A stretch of 64,000 bases of DNA from Betaproteobacteria bacterium (GCA_016234745.1 JACRAR010000043.1:62001-126000), one strand, 5' to 3'. Positions 1-11,015 are shown, counted from the stretch's first letter. Notes: a model not told the origin generated them from the letters alone. Translations and numbers: made by a program.

Positions 1-881
1 TCCGCAAACTGGCTCGAAAATACCATCCTGACGTTTCCAAGGAGACGGATGCGGAAGCGCGCATGAAAGATGTCAATGAAGCTTATGCCGTTTTGTCCGA
101 CCCTGAAAAGCGCGCCGCCTACGATCAGCTAGGCCAGGGTTATCAGCCCGGCCAGGATTTCAAGCCGCCACCCAATTGGGATGCCGGCTTCGAATTTTCC
201 GGCCACGGATCTTCACCGGGAGAGGCAACAGACTTCTCCGACTTCTTCGCCGAACTGTTCAGCCGCATGAGCGGCGGCCAACAAGACTTTCACGGCCATG
301 GCGGAAACTTTCGTACCTATGGGGAGGATCATCACGCCAAAGTACTCCTCGACATAGAGGACGCATTTACTGGACCGACCCGGCAGGTCATGCTGCGCGT
401 ACCTAGGGCTGATGCTCAAGGCCGGGTTGTCCTGGAAACGCGAACGCTCAATGTAAAAATTCCCAAGGGAATACGCCAGGGTCAAACCATCCGGCTGGCT
501 GGCCAAGGTGCTCCCGGAATGAGCGGTCGTTTGCCAGGAGACCTGATGCTGGAAGTACATTTCAGGCCCCACCCGAGCTTCCGCGTGGATGGGCGCGACC
601 TTTACATGAATTTGCCTGTTACTCCGTGGGAGGCCGCCCTGGGTGCGGTGATCGTTGCCGATTTGCCGCAAGGCCCGGTCAAAGTGCGTATTCCTGAGGG
701 GGCACAAAGCGGGATGCAGCTTCGCGTGCGAGGCAAAGGAATTCCAGGCGAACCTTCCGGTGATTTACTGCTGGATATTCAGGTGGCGCTGCCAACAGCG
801 GATACACCCAAAGCGAGACAATTCTATGAAGCCATGGCGCAGGAGCTGTCATTCAATCCACGCCGGAAAGGGGGTCACTAA
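1..881 (+). CDS. cbpA: DnaJ-family co-chaperone CbpA, 5' end outside window
   Basis: The reading frame is open from the first base, so the gene is truncated by the window edge. The first residues visible are the end of a J-domain, including the HPD tripeptide that stimulates DnaK ATPase (KYHPDVSKE) and the helix ending in YDQLG. A Gly/Phe-containing linker follows, then the two beta-sandwich substrate-binding domains (DAFTGPTRQV and VTPWEAALGA regions). There are no CxxCxGxG zinc fingers, which separates CbpA/type II J-proteins from DnaJ. Its stop codon directly abuts the start of the cbpM gene, the usual partner. Role: curved-DNA-binding, nucleoid-associated co-chaperone of DnaK in the cytoplasm. 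Confidence 0.93.
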   Translation, partial: RKLARKYHPDVSKETDAEARMKDVNEAYAVLSDPEKRAAYDQLGQGYQPGQDFKPPPNWDAGFEFSGHGSSPGEATDFSDFFAELFSRMSGGQQDFHGHGGNFRTYGEDHHAKVLLDIEDAFTGPTRQVMLRVPRADAQGRVVLETRTLNVKIPKGIRQGQTIRLAGQGAPGMSGRLPGDLMLEVHFRPHPSFRVDGRDLYMNLPVTPWEAALGAVIVADLPQGPVKVRIPEGAQSGMQLRVRGKGIPGEPSGDLLLDIQVALPTADTPKARQFYEAMAQELSFNPRRKGGH

Positions 882-1190
882 ATGCGCGATGATGAGGTGT
901 TGATCGGCAGTCTGATGGAAGAAACTTGGCTGACCGTTGAGCAGCTGGCTGCCGCTTGTACAGTCGAGCAGACTTGGCTGAAGTGCCGAATGGAAGAAGG
1001 GCTCTTCCCCCATGCCGAAAGCGTTGCCGGAGTATGGCGACTGTCAGGCAGTTCCATGCTGCGTGCACGGCGTATGCGACAAATTGAACGTGACTTCGAA
1101 GCCGCTCCCGAACTTGCTGCTCTGGTCGCCGACATGCTCGAAGAAATCGATTCCCTGCGGGCCAAACTGCGTTGCGCCGGTCTTTTATGA
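882..1190 (+). CDS. cbpM: chaperone modulator CbpM
   Basis: This 102-residue protein starts on the base after the cbpA stop codon, so the two are almost certainly co-translated. The N-terminal half has the MerR-like helix-turn-helix pattern of CbpM (LTVEQLAAACTVEQTWL followed by W-R-L at the end of the small wing). The C-terminus is a predicted helix. In enterobacteria CbpM binds the J-domain of CbpA and inhibits both its co-chaperone and DNA-binding activity. Length and position both fit the family. The function is assigned by family and context, not by any catalytic motif. Confidence 0.88.
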   Translation: MRDDEVLIGSLMEETWLTVEQLAAACTVEQTWLKCRMEEGLFPHAESVAGVWRLSGSSMLRARRMRQIERDFEAAPELAALVADMLEEIDSLRAKLRCAGLL

Positions 1191-1227
1191 TCGAACATGC
1201 AAGTGGCCTTAACTCCAGGCCAGCTTG

Positions 1228-1233
1228 TATAAT
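1228..1233 (+). promoter_or_regulatory. candidate -10 element of prfC
   Basis: A perfect TATAAT lies 43 bases before the GTG start of prfC, in the short gap after cbpM. No convincing -35 hexamer sits 16-18 bases upstream; the best nearby match is TTAACT at 13 bases. It is a reasonable promoter for prfC but is supported by the -10 box only. Confidence 0.4.
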
Positions 1234-1275
1234 CGCGCCCTTTTCCTGAACTGCGCCTGACAGCGCGATCCCGCC

Positions 1276-2843
<1,568 letters not shown>

Positions 2844-2847
<4 letters not shown>

Positions 2848-3590
2848 GGTGCCGGGTTCCTATACCCGGTCATCAGCGCCACGGCCCAGTCCGCGCGCTG
2901 GCGCTGGCGGGCCAGCTGTGCCATGGCTGCATGCGGGTAGGGTACGGCGATGAGTTCGGCGATCCAGCCGCCGCCCCGTCTCTCGACGATGCCGTAGCGG
3001 GCATCGGGCGAGCCGTTCTCGACGACGTGAAAGCAAGGGTTGTCATCGTCATAGGCCGGCAGCCCGACGCTGCCCGGGTTGACAATCAACTGTCCCCGCT
3101 CGGTCCGGACACTCCGAGGAACGTGGGTATGACCGCAGGCAATCAATGTCGCGCTGACGACACCCAGGCGTTCCCCGATTTCCGACGGCGTCGCGAGACG
3201 GGTGCGTCCATGCTCGACGGTTTCGAGCAAATATTCCTTGTCATGCCTTGGCGTGCCATGACAGAGCAGGATTTCACTGTTGTAGTCACAGCGCGGCCGC
3301 AACGCGGCAATCCAGCCAAGTTCCTGCTGCGTCAGCATGGAACGCGCATAGGTGTCGGAAGGCTCGGATTCATCCGCCGTTGCCGTCAGCAGCTGCCGCT
3401 CATGGTTGCCGGCAAGATGAAGCCAGTCCTGCGCCATCAGGAACTGCGCGGTTTCCAGCGGCAGCAACGGACCCGACAGGCTGTCGCCGAGATTGATCAC
3501 CGCATCGACCGACCTGCGCTGCAAGTCCTGCGCCACGGCCTCGAGCGCCGCCAGATTCCCATGGATATCGGATAGCAATGCGATGCGCAT
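2844..3590 (-). CDS. calcineurin-like metallophosphoesterase (YfcE/MJ0936-like)
   Basis: A 248-residue cytosolic protein with the metallophosphoesterase signature blocks in order: SDIHGN at 7-12, GDSLSGP, GNHER, then CHGTP, GHTHVP and VNPGSVG. These supply the di-metal ligands of a phosphodiesterase or phosphatase of the MJ0936/YfcE type. The exact substrate cannot be read from sequence. It is the last gene of a leftward set (PilZ protein, deoxyinosine glycosylase-like protein, this gene) with gaps of about 10 bases. Its last codons run into the end of prfC on the other strand. Confidence 0.87.
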
Positions 3591-3599
3591 GACGCGGGG

Positions 3600-4136
3600 T
3601 CAGGTTACATCAACCGGCGCGCGGCAAGAGGCAGCGCCGGATTGAAGCAGTTTCCGCCACGCGCCGAGCTTTTGCGCATAGGCCATTGCGGCATGCGCCG
3701 GGCTGGTGGAGGGCAGGCGCGCATAAAGCAAGGCGTCAGGTGCAATCACAGGCTGCACGAGCTTTTTGAAGCTGGCTTCGGCTGTCGCACCATTGAAGAA
3801 TACCCTGGCAATTTTCCGATGGGTTTTGAAGAAAGACCGGAAATCGTTCGGCTTCTGCGATCCGGTTCGGATTTTCGCATCCAGGCTGCCCTCGCGCACG
3901 CAGGATTGCAGCACGTCCCACAGTGCAATGCGCGCCGCCTTCAGTGCAGCCACCCTGGCGGCATACGTCGCAGCCGCATCCAGCGCCAGAAGATCGCAGA
4001 TAATCCGCCAGAATGCATTCTGCGGATGCGCATAGTATTCGCCCGCTGCAAGCGAGGCCTCGCCCGGCATGCTGCCGAGGATCAGGATTTCCGCGTTGCG
4101 GTCCGCGATCGGCGCAAAACTGTGCACCGGCTTCAT
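3600..4136 (-). CDS. DNA-deoxyinosine/uracil glycosylase-family protein
   Basis: The chosen start gives a 178-residue protein beginning MKPVHSFAPIADRNAEILILG. Longer upstream extensions in this frame are Arg/Pro-rich and overlap the PilZ gene. The sequence ILILGSMPGEAS near residue 20 and AHPQNAFWRII around residue 40 are the hallmarks of the uracil-DNA glycosylase superfamily branch annotated as DNA-deoxyinosine glycosylase (Mug/MUG-related). LPSTSPAHA near residue 145 is the second catalytic-site block. It would remove hypoxanthine or uracil from DNA as the first step of base excision repair. Substrate specificity is inferred from the subfamily. It is co-directional with the PilZ gene, 11 bases downstream of it. 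Confidence 0.85.
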   Translation of the reverse strand: MKPVHSFAPIADRNAEILILGSMPGEASLAAGEYYAHPQNAFWRIICDLLALDAAATYAARVAALKAARIALWDVLQSCVREGSLDAKIRTGSQKPNDFRSFFKTHRKIARVFFNGATAEASFKKLVQPVIAPDALLYARLPSTSPAHAAMAYAQKLGAWRKLLQSGAASCRAPVDVT

Positions 4137-4147
4137 GCGAATGCTTC

Positions 4148-4687
4148 TTAGTAGGTCGGCCTGGGCGACGTCCGAGTGACCGGTTGGTGGTGCTGCAGAC
4201 GGTCTCGGAGGATGTTGAATCCGTCGTTCTTGAACTCGAGGAAGGCGAATCCCAGGCGCCAGCACCGCGACGCGCCGGAGTACACCACGTACTGCTGGTG
4301 CGCCTTGATCTCTATGATCTTCTGTCGCTCGCCCAGATGCAGGGGCGGCGGCGCCAGCAGGATGATGACGGGCGATTCGGCATAAAGATTGGTCCCGGTC
4401 AGCATGCCGGTCCCGGTCAGCGACAGGTCGTGGGTACGGCCGTGATAGGTGGGCTTGTTTTCCTCGTCTTCGAAAATCAGGGCGATTTTCCAATTGACGC
4501 TGTAACGAACCGCCTGCCGATGCTCGGGGCCGCGCCTGGCCTGCCCGGGCACGGGCAATCCGGCAAGCTGGACAGGGTCGGGCAATCCGGCCGGCGCTTG
4601 CGCATCGCTCTCCGGGGACTCATTGGCAATGTCGGCAAGACTTGCCTTGATGTCGTCGTCCAGCGACCAGTTCTGGTTTTTTGTCAT
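4148..4687 (-). CDS. PilZ-domain protein
   Basis: This 179-residue protein has a disordered acidic N-terminus of about 55 residues, then a PilZ domain. The c-di-GMP binding elements are recognisable: an Arg-containing stretch (EHRQAVRYSVNW, where canonical PilZ has RxxxR) and the DLSLTGTGM block matching (D/N)xSxxG. PilZ proteins are c-di-GMP receptors that modulate motility, pili or exopolysaccharide. The first Arg pair is RQAVR, which does fit RxxxR. It heads a three-gene leftward operon with a DNA glycosylase and a phosphoesterase, which gives no hint to its output. Confidence 0.85.
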   Translation of the reverse strand: MTKNQNWSLDDDIKASLADIANESPESDAQAPAGLPDPVQLAGLPVPGQARRGPEHRQAVRYSVNWKIALIFEDEENKPTYHGRTHDLSLTGTGMLTGTNLYAESPVIILLAPPPLHLGERQKIIEIKAHQQYVVYSGASRCWRLGFAFLEFKNDGFNILRDRLQHHQPVTRTSPRPTY

Positions 4688-4768
4688 GCGGTCCGGTTGA
4701 AACGGATGGTGAGAGGGAAACTCTAATTTGGGCGAAAATCCTGAACAATGTTAACCCAAATCGGACGC

Positions 4769-5794
4769 CTAGTGCTTGTTGCCGCCCTCCTTGTAACCTG
4801 AACTGACCGGCTTTTGCACAGGTGTGTATTCCGCAGGTACCCAGCTATAGCTGCCTTCGCTATCCAGCCGGACATGGCCGATGCCGGGAAAAGGCAAGTG
4901 CATGCCGGCCACCAGGGACTTGCTTTCCGCCATGGCCTGCAGGATGGCCCGACGCGTGGAGATGGCCTGCTGCGGGTCGATGTCGAACTCGATGGCGACA
5001 TCCGGACGGGCGAACTGCACCGCATGGGCATGAACCAGATCGCCCCAGATCAGCAGCTTCTGTCCCTCCGACTCAACCGCATAGGCGGTATGTCCCGGGG
5101 TGTGGCCATTGGCCTTGACCGCCTGTATGCCCGGCACCAGGACGCTGCCCTCGTTGAAGGTTTTCCACTGCTGTCGCGACTGGTAAGGCGCGGCGCTGTC
5201 GCGCGCCATCTTGAAGAAGGGGCGCATGCCCTCGGGAGATGCGGCGGCAACTTCCGGTGACAGCCAGAAGTCGCTGTCGGCCTGCGCGGCATGGATGGTG
5301 GCCTTGGGGAAAACCGGTTTTCCTTTGGCGTCAGTCAGTCCGCCGATGTGGTCGGGGTGAAGGTGGGTGATGATGACCGTATCCACCTGGGAAGGCTTGT
5401 AACCCGCCACCTTGAGATTCTGCAGCATGAAGCCGAGCGTGGGACCGAACAGCTTGGCAGCGCCGACATCGACCAGAACCAGATGCTTGCCGGTATTGAT
5501 CAGGTATCCATTCACTGCCGTCTGCATCTTCGGACTATTGACGAACATGCGTGCCAGCAGCCGCTGCAGGTCTTTTTCCTCGACATTCTTGAGCAGCTTG
5601 GTATCCAGGCCGATGTTGCCGTCATAGAGGGCAGTGATTTCGAACTGGCCGAGCTGCGCCCGGTAATAACCCGGTACCTGGCTGTGCGCCAGCGGCGCCT
5701 CCGCCCAGACTGGAGCAACTGCGAACAAGGCCAGCATCAGGCCGGCTACCAGTGTGCGCAGGCAGACGATGGACAAGGCGGGGTTTAACGGCAT
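4769..5794 (-). CDS. exported metallo-beta-lactamase-fold hydrolase
   Basis: The start is set by a strong ribosome binding site (GGAGG about 7 bases upstream) and by a signal peptide that begins immediately (MPLNPALSIVCLRTLV, hydrophobic core, cleavage after VWAEA). An upstream in-frame start would put 42 Arg/Ser-rich residues ahead of the signal. The mature protein of about 310 residues carries THLHPDHIGG, the HxHxDH zinc site, and later GHTPGHTAY and WGDLVHA. This is the periplasmic lactonase/hydrolase branch often annotated as quorum-quenching or AHL-lactonase-like. The substrate is unknown. It is divergent from the glutamate dehydrogenase gene across a 200-base intergenic region. Confidence 0.88.
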   Translation of the reverse strand: MPLNPALSIVCLRTLVAGLMLALFAVAPVWAEAPLAHSQVPGYYRAQLGQFEITALYDGNIGLDTKLLKNVEEKDLQRLLARMFVNSPKMQTAVNGYLINTGKHLVLVDVGAAKLFGPTLGFMLQNLKVAGYKPSQVDTVIITHLHPDHIGGLTDAKGKPVFPKATIHAAQADSDFWLSPEVAAASPEGMRPFFKMARDSAAPYQSRQQWKTFNEGSVLVPGIQAVKANGHTPGHTAYAVESEGQKLLIWGDLVHAHAVQFARPDVAIEFDIDPQQAISTRRAILQAMAESKSLVAGMHLPFPGIGHVRLDSEGSYSWVPAEYTPVQKPVSSGYKEGGNKH

Positions 5795-5849
5795 GGGTTT
5801 CTCCTCCGATGGGGGTTGGACTGACGACGAAAACGGATCACACGAAAGA

Positions 5850-5876
5850 CTGCGAAAACTGCGAAGGCTGCGAATT
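5850..5876. repeat. three tandem 9-base repeats CTGCGAANN
   Basis: Three head-to-tail copies of CTGCGAA plus two variable bases (AA, GG, TT) lie in the 200-base region between the divergent MBL hydrolase and glutamate dehydrogenase genes, about 55 bases upstream of the hydrolase start. The 9-base spacing is close to one helical turn. They could be a protein binding array or chance; no regulator gene is adjacent. Confidence 0.5.
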
Positions 5877-5995
5877 GGCCTTACGCGCTGCTCGGGTGAT
5901 CGGGTTAGACGTTGCAGCAATACGCTGTATTTTAATGTGTGGCGCTAATTCTTTGCTGCCGCGACAGCATAATATGCATTCGCAGGAGGAGGCTT

Positions 5996-8900
5996 ATGAC
6001 GAACGCAATGGAAGCATCCAAGACAGCGTTGCTGGCCACAGTATCCGATTGCATTCACGAACGCCTGTCGCCCGAGGATGCGGCAAAGGCGCTGGCTTTC
6101 ACCCGGCAATACTATGCCCAAGTCAGTGCCGAGGACCTGGTGGAGCGCTCGGTGCAAGACTTGTATGGCGCGGCGTTGTCACACTGGCGCTTCTCCCGGC
6201 GCGCTGTTTCCGGCACACCTCTGTTGCGCGTGTATAACCCTCGCGCCGAGGAGCATGGCTGGAATTCCACGCACACAGTGATGGAAATCGTCAGCGACGA
6301 CATGCCTTTCCTGGTGGATTCGATCACCATGGAAGTGAATCGCCAGGGACTGACCCAGCATCTCATCATTCATCCGATCATGAAGATGCGCGCGGATTCC
6401 GGCGGCTGTCTCGAATGCCTGGCGCAGGACGACGAGAATCCGGCCAGCATCCAAGTTTCCCTGATTCATGTCGAGGTCGACCGTCGTACCGCACCCGAAC
6501 ATCTGGAGGCACTCCAAGCCGGCGTGACACGCGTACTCGGCGATGTGCGGGCGGCAGTGATGGATTGGCCGGTAATGCGCCAGCGCCTCAAGGATGTCCT
6601 GCTCGAGATCGAACGCGATCCCCCGCCAGGAAATCCGGCGGATGCCGCGGAGAGTGCTGCTTTTCTCCAGTGGCTGGCCGATGACAACTTCACTTTGCTG
6701 GGCTATCGGGAATATCGACTTGCCAATCAGAACGGCCAGGACATGTTGCATGCCTTACCGGGCAGTGGCGCCGGCATCCTGCGCGAAACCCGGGCGCACT
6801 CAGGAAGCTCCTTCGCGGTCTTGCCACCCGAGGTCAAGGCTCTGGCTCGCCAGCCGCATTTGCTGCTGCTGACCAAGACCAACGCACGTTCCACCGTGCA
6901 TCGCCCGGCTTATCTCGATTACCTGGGAATCAGGCGCTTTGACGACCACGGCGCGGTCGTCGGCGAACACCGCTTCCTCGGCCTGTTCACTTCCACCGCC
7001 TACAACGCCAACCCCTCCGAAATTCCATTGCTGCGCCGCAAGCTCGCCATGGTCATCCAGCGTGCCGGCTTCCTGCCCAAAAGCCATGCGCGCAAGGCAT
7101 TGCAGACCATACTCGAGCAGTATCCGCGCGACGAACTGCTGCAAATAGACGTCGATCAACTCTATCCGATTGTGATGGGTATCCTGGGACTCGGCGAGCG
7201 CCAGCGCACGCGCCTGTTCATGCGGCGTGACGCTTTTCGCCGCTTTTATTCCTGCTTGATCTACACGCCGCGGGAGAATTTCGACTCGTCCTTGCGCATG
7301 CGCATGCAGAACATTCTGCTGCAAGCGCTCAACGGCGATTCGACCGAATTCAATGTGCTGCTGACCGAATCGGCATTGGCGCGCATCCATATCCTGGTGC
7401 ATACCCGCCCCGACAGCCAGCCGAATTGCGACGAATTCGAGTTGGAAAAGCGCCTGGTCAAGGTAGCGCGGCGCTGGGAGGACGATTTGTTCGACGCCCT
7501 GCGCGAGCGCTACGGCGAAGAGCGCGGCAACCTGCTCTATCTGCGCTACAAGGCTGGCTTTCCAGTCAGCTACAAGGACGCCTACGCAGCGCATGCGGCA
7601 GTGGGCGACATCGAATTGATGGAGTCGCTGAATGACCCCGACAGCCTGGCGCTGAATTTGTATCTGCCACTGGAAGCACACAGCGGCAACCTGCGCTTCA
7701 AGATTCTGCGGCTGGACGAAGCCGTACCGCTTTCGCTGTCCCTGCCGATGCTTGAGCACATGGGCGTCAGAGTTCTGGAGGAACGGCCCTATGCGATTCC
7801 CCTCACCTGCGCCGAGACCAAGGCGCCAGGCGAAAGCAGCCAGACGGTCTGGCTCCATGACGTCGGCTTGAGCCTGGCAGACGCCGAGAAGCTGGATATC
7901 CATCATGTGCGCCACCTGTTCCAGGAAACATTCCTTAATGTCTGGCGCGGCGCCGCAGAAAACGATGACTTCAACCGGTTGGTGCTGGCTGCCCGCCTCA
8001 GTTGGCACGAAGTCGCCGTATTGCGCGCCTACGCCAAGTATCTCAAGCAGACAGGCTTCACATTCAGCCAGAGCTATATCGAGCAAACCCTGACTGCACA
8101 TCCGGTGCTGGCACAGCAACTTCTCGCGCTGTTTCAGGCCAGCTTCGATCCGGCACAAGATGCAGGCAGGGCCGAACGCTGCGGGGACATCGCACTCGCC
8201 ATCACGGATGCGCTGGACCAGGTTGCCAACCTTGACGAGGACAGGATACTGCGCCAGTTCCTTGCGACAATTCAGGCCACCTTGCGCACCAACTACTTTC
8301 AACTCAGCGACGGCGCGGCCAAACCCTATTTGTCTTTCAAGCTCGACTCGCAACGCGTGCCGGGTTTGCCCGAACCCAGGCCGCTGTTCGAAATATTCGT
8401 GTATTCGCCTCGCTTCGAAGGCATCCATTTGCGCGGCGGCAAAGTGGCCCGCGGCGGCTTGCGCTGGTCGGACCGCATGGAGGATTTTCGCACCGAGGTG
8501 CTCGGCCTCATGAAAGCGCAGATGGTCAAGAACGTCGTCATCGTGCCGGTTGGCTCGAAGGGTGGCTTTTATATCAAGAATGCACCTCCCGCGGCGGAGC
8601 GCGAAGCCGTGCTGAACGAAGGCGTTGCCTGCTATCGGACCTACCTGCGGGGCTTGCTGGATCTGACCGACAACCTGGTGGCAGGACAAGTGGTACCGCC
8701 GCGCGATGTGGTGCGCAAGGACGGGGACGATCCCTATCTGGTGGTCGCGGCCGACAAGGGCACGGCGAGTTTTTCCGATTATGCGAACGGGGTCTCGCGG
8801 GAATATGGCTTCTGGCTGGGAGATGCGTTCGCCTCAGGCGGCTCGGCTGGCTACGACCACAAGAAAATGGCAATCACCGCCCGCGGCGCCTGGGAGTCGG

Positions 8901-10840
8901 TGCAGCGGCATTTTCGCGAGCTGGGAGTGAATACCCAGCAAGAGGATTTCACCGTGATCGGCATCGGCGACATGTCGGGCGACGTGTTCGGCAACGGCAT
9001 GCTGTTGTCCGGGCATATCAAGCTGGTCGCCGCCTTCGATCACCGGCATATTTTCATCGATCCCGCGCCGGACCCAGAGATAAGCCTGGCGGAGCGGCGG
9101 CGTTTGTTCGACCAGCCACGGTCTTCCTGGGCAGACTATGACGCCCGGTTGATTTCTCCCGGCGGCGGCATATACCCGCGCAGCGCCAAAGCGATTCGGC
9201 TTTCTCCGGAAGCCAGGGCGGTCCTAGGCATCGAAGCCGACACTCTGGCCCCGCTCGAACTGATCCACGCCATACTCGTCGCGCCGGTCGACCTGCTATA
9301 CAACGGCGGCATCGGCACCTATGTCAAGGGCAGTCAACAGTCGCACGCAGATGCCGGCGACCGCACCAACGACGCAATTCGCGTCAACGGAGAGGACTTG
9401 CGCTGCCGCGTGGTCGCCGAAGGCGGCAATCTGGGCTTCACGCAGTTGGGACGCATCGAATACGCGCTGCGCGGCGGACGCATCAATACCGATGCCATCG
9501 ACAATTCCGCCGGTGTCGATTGCTCTGACCATGAAGTGAATATAAAAATCCTGCTCAACGCCGTGATGGGAGACGGCGAGTTGACCGAAAAGCAACGCAA
9601 CCAGCTGCTGGCCGAGATGACTGACGAGGTGGCGCAACTGGTGCTGCGCGACAACTATTTCCAGAACCAGATTCTCGGCGTGACACGCACCCAGGGCGTC
9701 CGCCTGCTCGATGAGCAGACCCGTTATATCCGCTATCTGTCCAACAACGGCAAGCTTAATCGCCGCATCGAGTTCCTTCCCTTCGACGAGGAAATTGCCG
9801 AACGCAGGACGAACGGAATCGGACTTGTCGCGCCGGAACTGGCGGTACTCCTCGCCTACAGCAAAATGGAATTGTTCGAGCTGCTGATGGCCTCGTCGGT
9901 ACCCGAGGATCCCTATATTTGCACGGCGCTCGAGCGCTACTTCCCGAAGCCGCTGCGGGAGCGCTATTCCGCGCAAATCCAGCGGCACCCCTTGCGGCGC
10001 GAGATCATCGCCACCCATGTCGCGAACAGCATGATCAACCGGGTCGGTCCGACGTTTGTGTTCCGCCTGCAGCAGGAAACCGCCGCCGCTCCTGCCGACA
10101 TCGTGCGCGCCTACATTGCCGCACGCGAAGTGTTCGGGCAGGTGTCGCTGTGGCAAGCCATCGAGAAGCTCGACAACCAGGTCGCCAGCATCACCCAGAC
10201 CCGCATGGTGCTCGAAAGCCTGCAACTCATTGAACGCGCTACTCTGTGGTTCCTGAAGCATCGCCAGTATCTTGGCGATCTGGCCGCCACATTGAACCGC
10301 TTCACTGCAAACGTAGGGCGATTGGAGCCAATCTTGCGCAACGTGGTTGCTACAGACCATCTCAGGAAACTCGACGAGGCAAGCGACGCGCTTGGCCGGC
10401 TCGGCGTACCTGCGGCGCTGGCACATCGCGTTGCCGCCGCGGCTGAGCTGCATTGCGCGCTCGACATCGTTGAAGTCGCCTCGGATCTTCAACGACCGGT
10501 GACTCTGGTCGCCAAAGTCTATTTCGGGTTGGGTGGTCTGCTCGACCTGCACTGGATTGCTCAACAGGTTGCCGTATTGCAGGCTGACACGCATTGGCAA
10601 GGATTGGCTCGATCGGCGCTCGGCGATGACTTGTCATCCCTGGCCTGCGCGCTGACGACTCAGGCTTTTCGTGAAAATCCGGAATTGGACGATCCGCTGA
10701 GTCTAGTCAGCGCGTGGCAGGCAAGGCGCTCATTCCAGTTTGAGCGCTGCCGCCAACTGCTAGCCGAGCTCAAGACGCTGCCCACCCAGGATATTGCTAT
10801 GCTTTCCGTGGCGTTGCGCGAACTGCGGGGGCTGGCGTAA
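5996..10840 (+). CDS. gdhB: NAD-dependent glutamate dehydrogenase, large (L-180/L-1600) type
   Basis: The protein of 1,614 residues is the expected size of the large NAD-GDH class (Pseudomonas/Caulobacter type). It oxidises L-glutamate to 2-oxoglutarate and ammonium with NAD+ and so feeds amino acids into the TCA cycle. The start was placed at an ATG 7 bases after AGGAGGAGG; an earlier in-frame start adds 19 residues with no ribosome site. The N-terminal third holds the ACT-like regulatory domains. The catalytic core begins around residue 815 with RGGLRWSDR, followed by KAQMVKNVVIVPVGSKGGF with the substrate-binding lysines. The NAD-binding part follows (EGGNLGFTQLGR). The gene is monocistronic, with a 200-base divergent upstream region and no convincing -35/-10 pair. 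Confidence 0.96.
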   Translation: MTNAMEASKTALLATVSDCIHERLSPEDAAKALAFTRQYYAQVSAEDLVERSVQDLYGAALSHWRFSRRAVSGTPLLRVYNPRAEEHGWNSTHTVMEIVSDDMPFLVDSITMEVNRQGLTQHLIIHPIMKMRADSGGCLECLAQDDENPASIQVSLIHVEVDRRTAPEHLEALQAGVTRVLGDVRAAVMDWPVMRQRLKDVLLEIERDPPPGNPADAAESAAFLQWLADDNFTLLGYREYRLANQNGQDMLHALPGSGAGILRETRAHSGSSFAVLPPEVKALARQPHLLLLTKTNARSTVHRPAYLDYLGIRRFDDHGAVVGEHRFLGLFTSTAYNANPSEIPLLRRKLAMVIQRAGFLPKSHARKALQTILEQYPRDELLQIDVDQLYPIVMGILGLGERQRTRLFMRRDAFRRFYSCLIYTPRENFDSSLRMRMQNILLQALNGDSTEFNVLLTESALARIHILVHTRPDSQPNCDEFELEKRLVKVARRWEDDLFDALRERYGEERGNLLYLRYKAGFPVSYKDAYAAHAAVGDIELMESLNDPDSLALNLYLPLEAHSGNLRFKILRLDEAVPLSLSLPMLEHMGVRVLEERPYAIPLTCAETKAPGESSQTVWLHDVGLSLADAEKLDIHHVRHLFQETFLNVWRGAAENDDFNRLVLAARLSWHEVAVLRAYAKYLKQTGFTFSQSYIEQTLTAHPVLAQQLLALFQASFDPAQDAGRAERCGDIALAITDALDQVANLDEDRILRQFLATIQATLRTNYFQLSDGAAKPYLSFKLDSQRVPGLPEPRPLFEIFVYSPRFEGIHLRGGKVARGGLRWSDRMEDFRTEVLGLMKAQMVKNVVIVPVGSKGGFYIKNAPPAAEREAVLNEGVACYRTYLRGLLDLTDNLVAGQVVPPRDVVRKDGDDPYLVVAADKGTASFSDYANGVSREYGFWLGDAFASGGSAGYDHKKMAITARGAWESVQRHFRELGVNTQQEDFTVIGIGDMSGDVFGNGMLLSGHIKLVAAFDHRHIFIDPAPDPEISLAERRRLFDQPRSSWADYDARLISPGGGIYPRSAKAIRLSPEARAVLGIEADTLAPLELIHAILVAPVDLLYNGGIGTYVKGSQQSHADAGDRTNDAIRVNGEDLRCRVVAEGGNLGFTQLGRIEYALRGGRINTDAIDNSAGVDCSDHEVNIKILLNAVMGDGELTEKQRNQLLAEMTDEVAQLVLRDNYFQNQILGVTRTQGVRLLDEQTRYIRYLSNNGKLNRRIEFLPFDEEIAERRTNGIGLVAPELAVLLAYSKMELFELLMASSVPEDPYICTALERYFPKPLRERYSAQIQRHPLRREIIATHVANSMINRVGPTFVFRLQQETAAAPADIVRAYIAAREVFGQVSLWQAIEKLDNQVASITQTRMVLESLQLIERATLWFLKHRQYLGDLAATLNRFTANVGRLEPILRNVVATDHLRKLDEASDALGRLGVPAALAHRVAAAAELHCALDIVEVASDLQRPVTLVAKVYFGLGGLLDLHWIAQQVAVLQADTHWQGLARSALGDDLSSLACALTTQAFRENPELDDPLSLVSAWQARRSFQFERCRQLLAELKTLPTQDIAMLSVALRELRGLA

Positions 10841-11015
10841 CGGATCGGGAAGCGGCTTTCTGGCTGGCCAACAGGATTTCGGTCCGACCCGTTGCAGCCT
10901 GCGCGTAATGCTGTGCAAGCGCGAGTTGGGTGGTAAATAAGCCGACAGTCACCAGCAGCGCTATTGCGCCGGCTAGCCAATGCGTTTGCTTGATTGCGCG
11001 TGTCATCGTTTGCAT
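10797..11015 (-). CDS. small single-pass membrane protein, unknown function
   Basis: A 72-residue reading frame starts at ATG with a good ribosome site (GAGAGGAG 6 bases upstream). It has a basic N-terminus (MQTMTRAIKQTHW), one hydrophobic segment at about residues 13-34, and a basic, Ala/Pro-rich tail. I do not recognise a family. Its last 44 bases overlap the 3' end of the glutamate dehydrogenase gene on the opposite strand. The ribosome site and clear membrane segment argue that it is a real gene; the absence of a known family and the overlap argue for caution. It might also be an exported peptide, since LALAQHYAQA resembles a cleavage region. Confidence 0.5.
   Translation of the reverse strand: MQTMTRAIKQTHWLAGAIALLVTVGLFTTQLALAQHYAQAATGRTEILLASQKAASRSVTPAPAVRATPRKA

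Noticed and set aside
6800-8689. 629-codon frame opposite the glutamate dehydrogenase gene
   Set aside because: Same strand-shadow effect; no recognisable domain and the dehydrogenase is complete.
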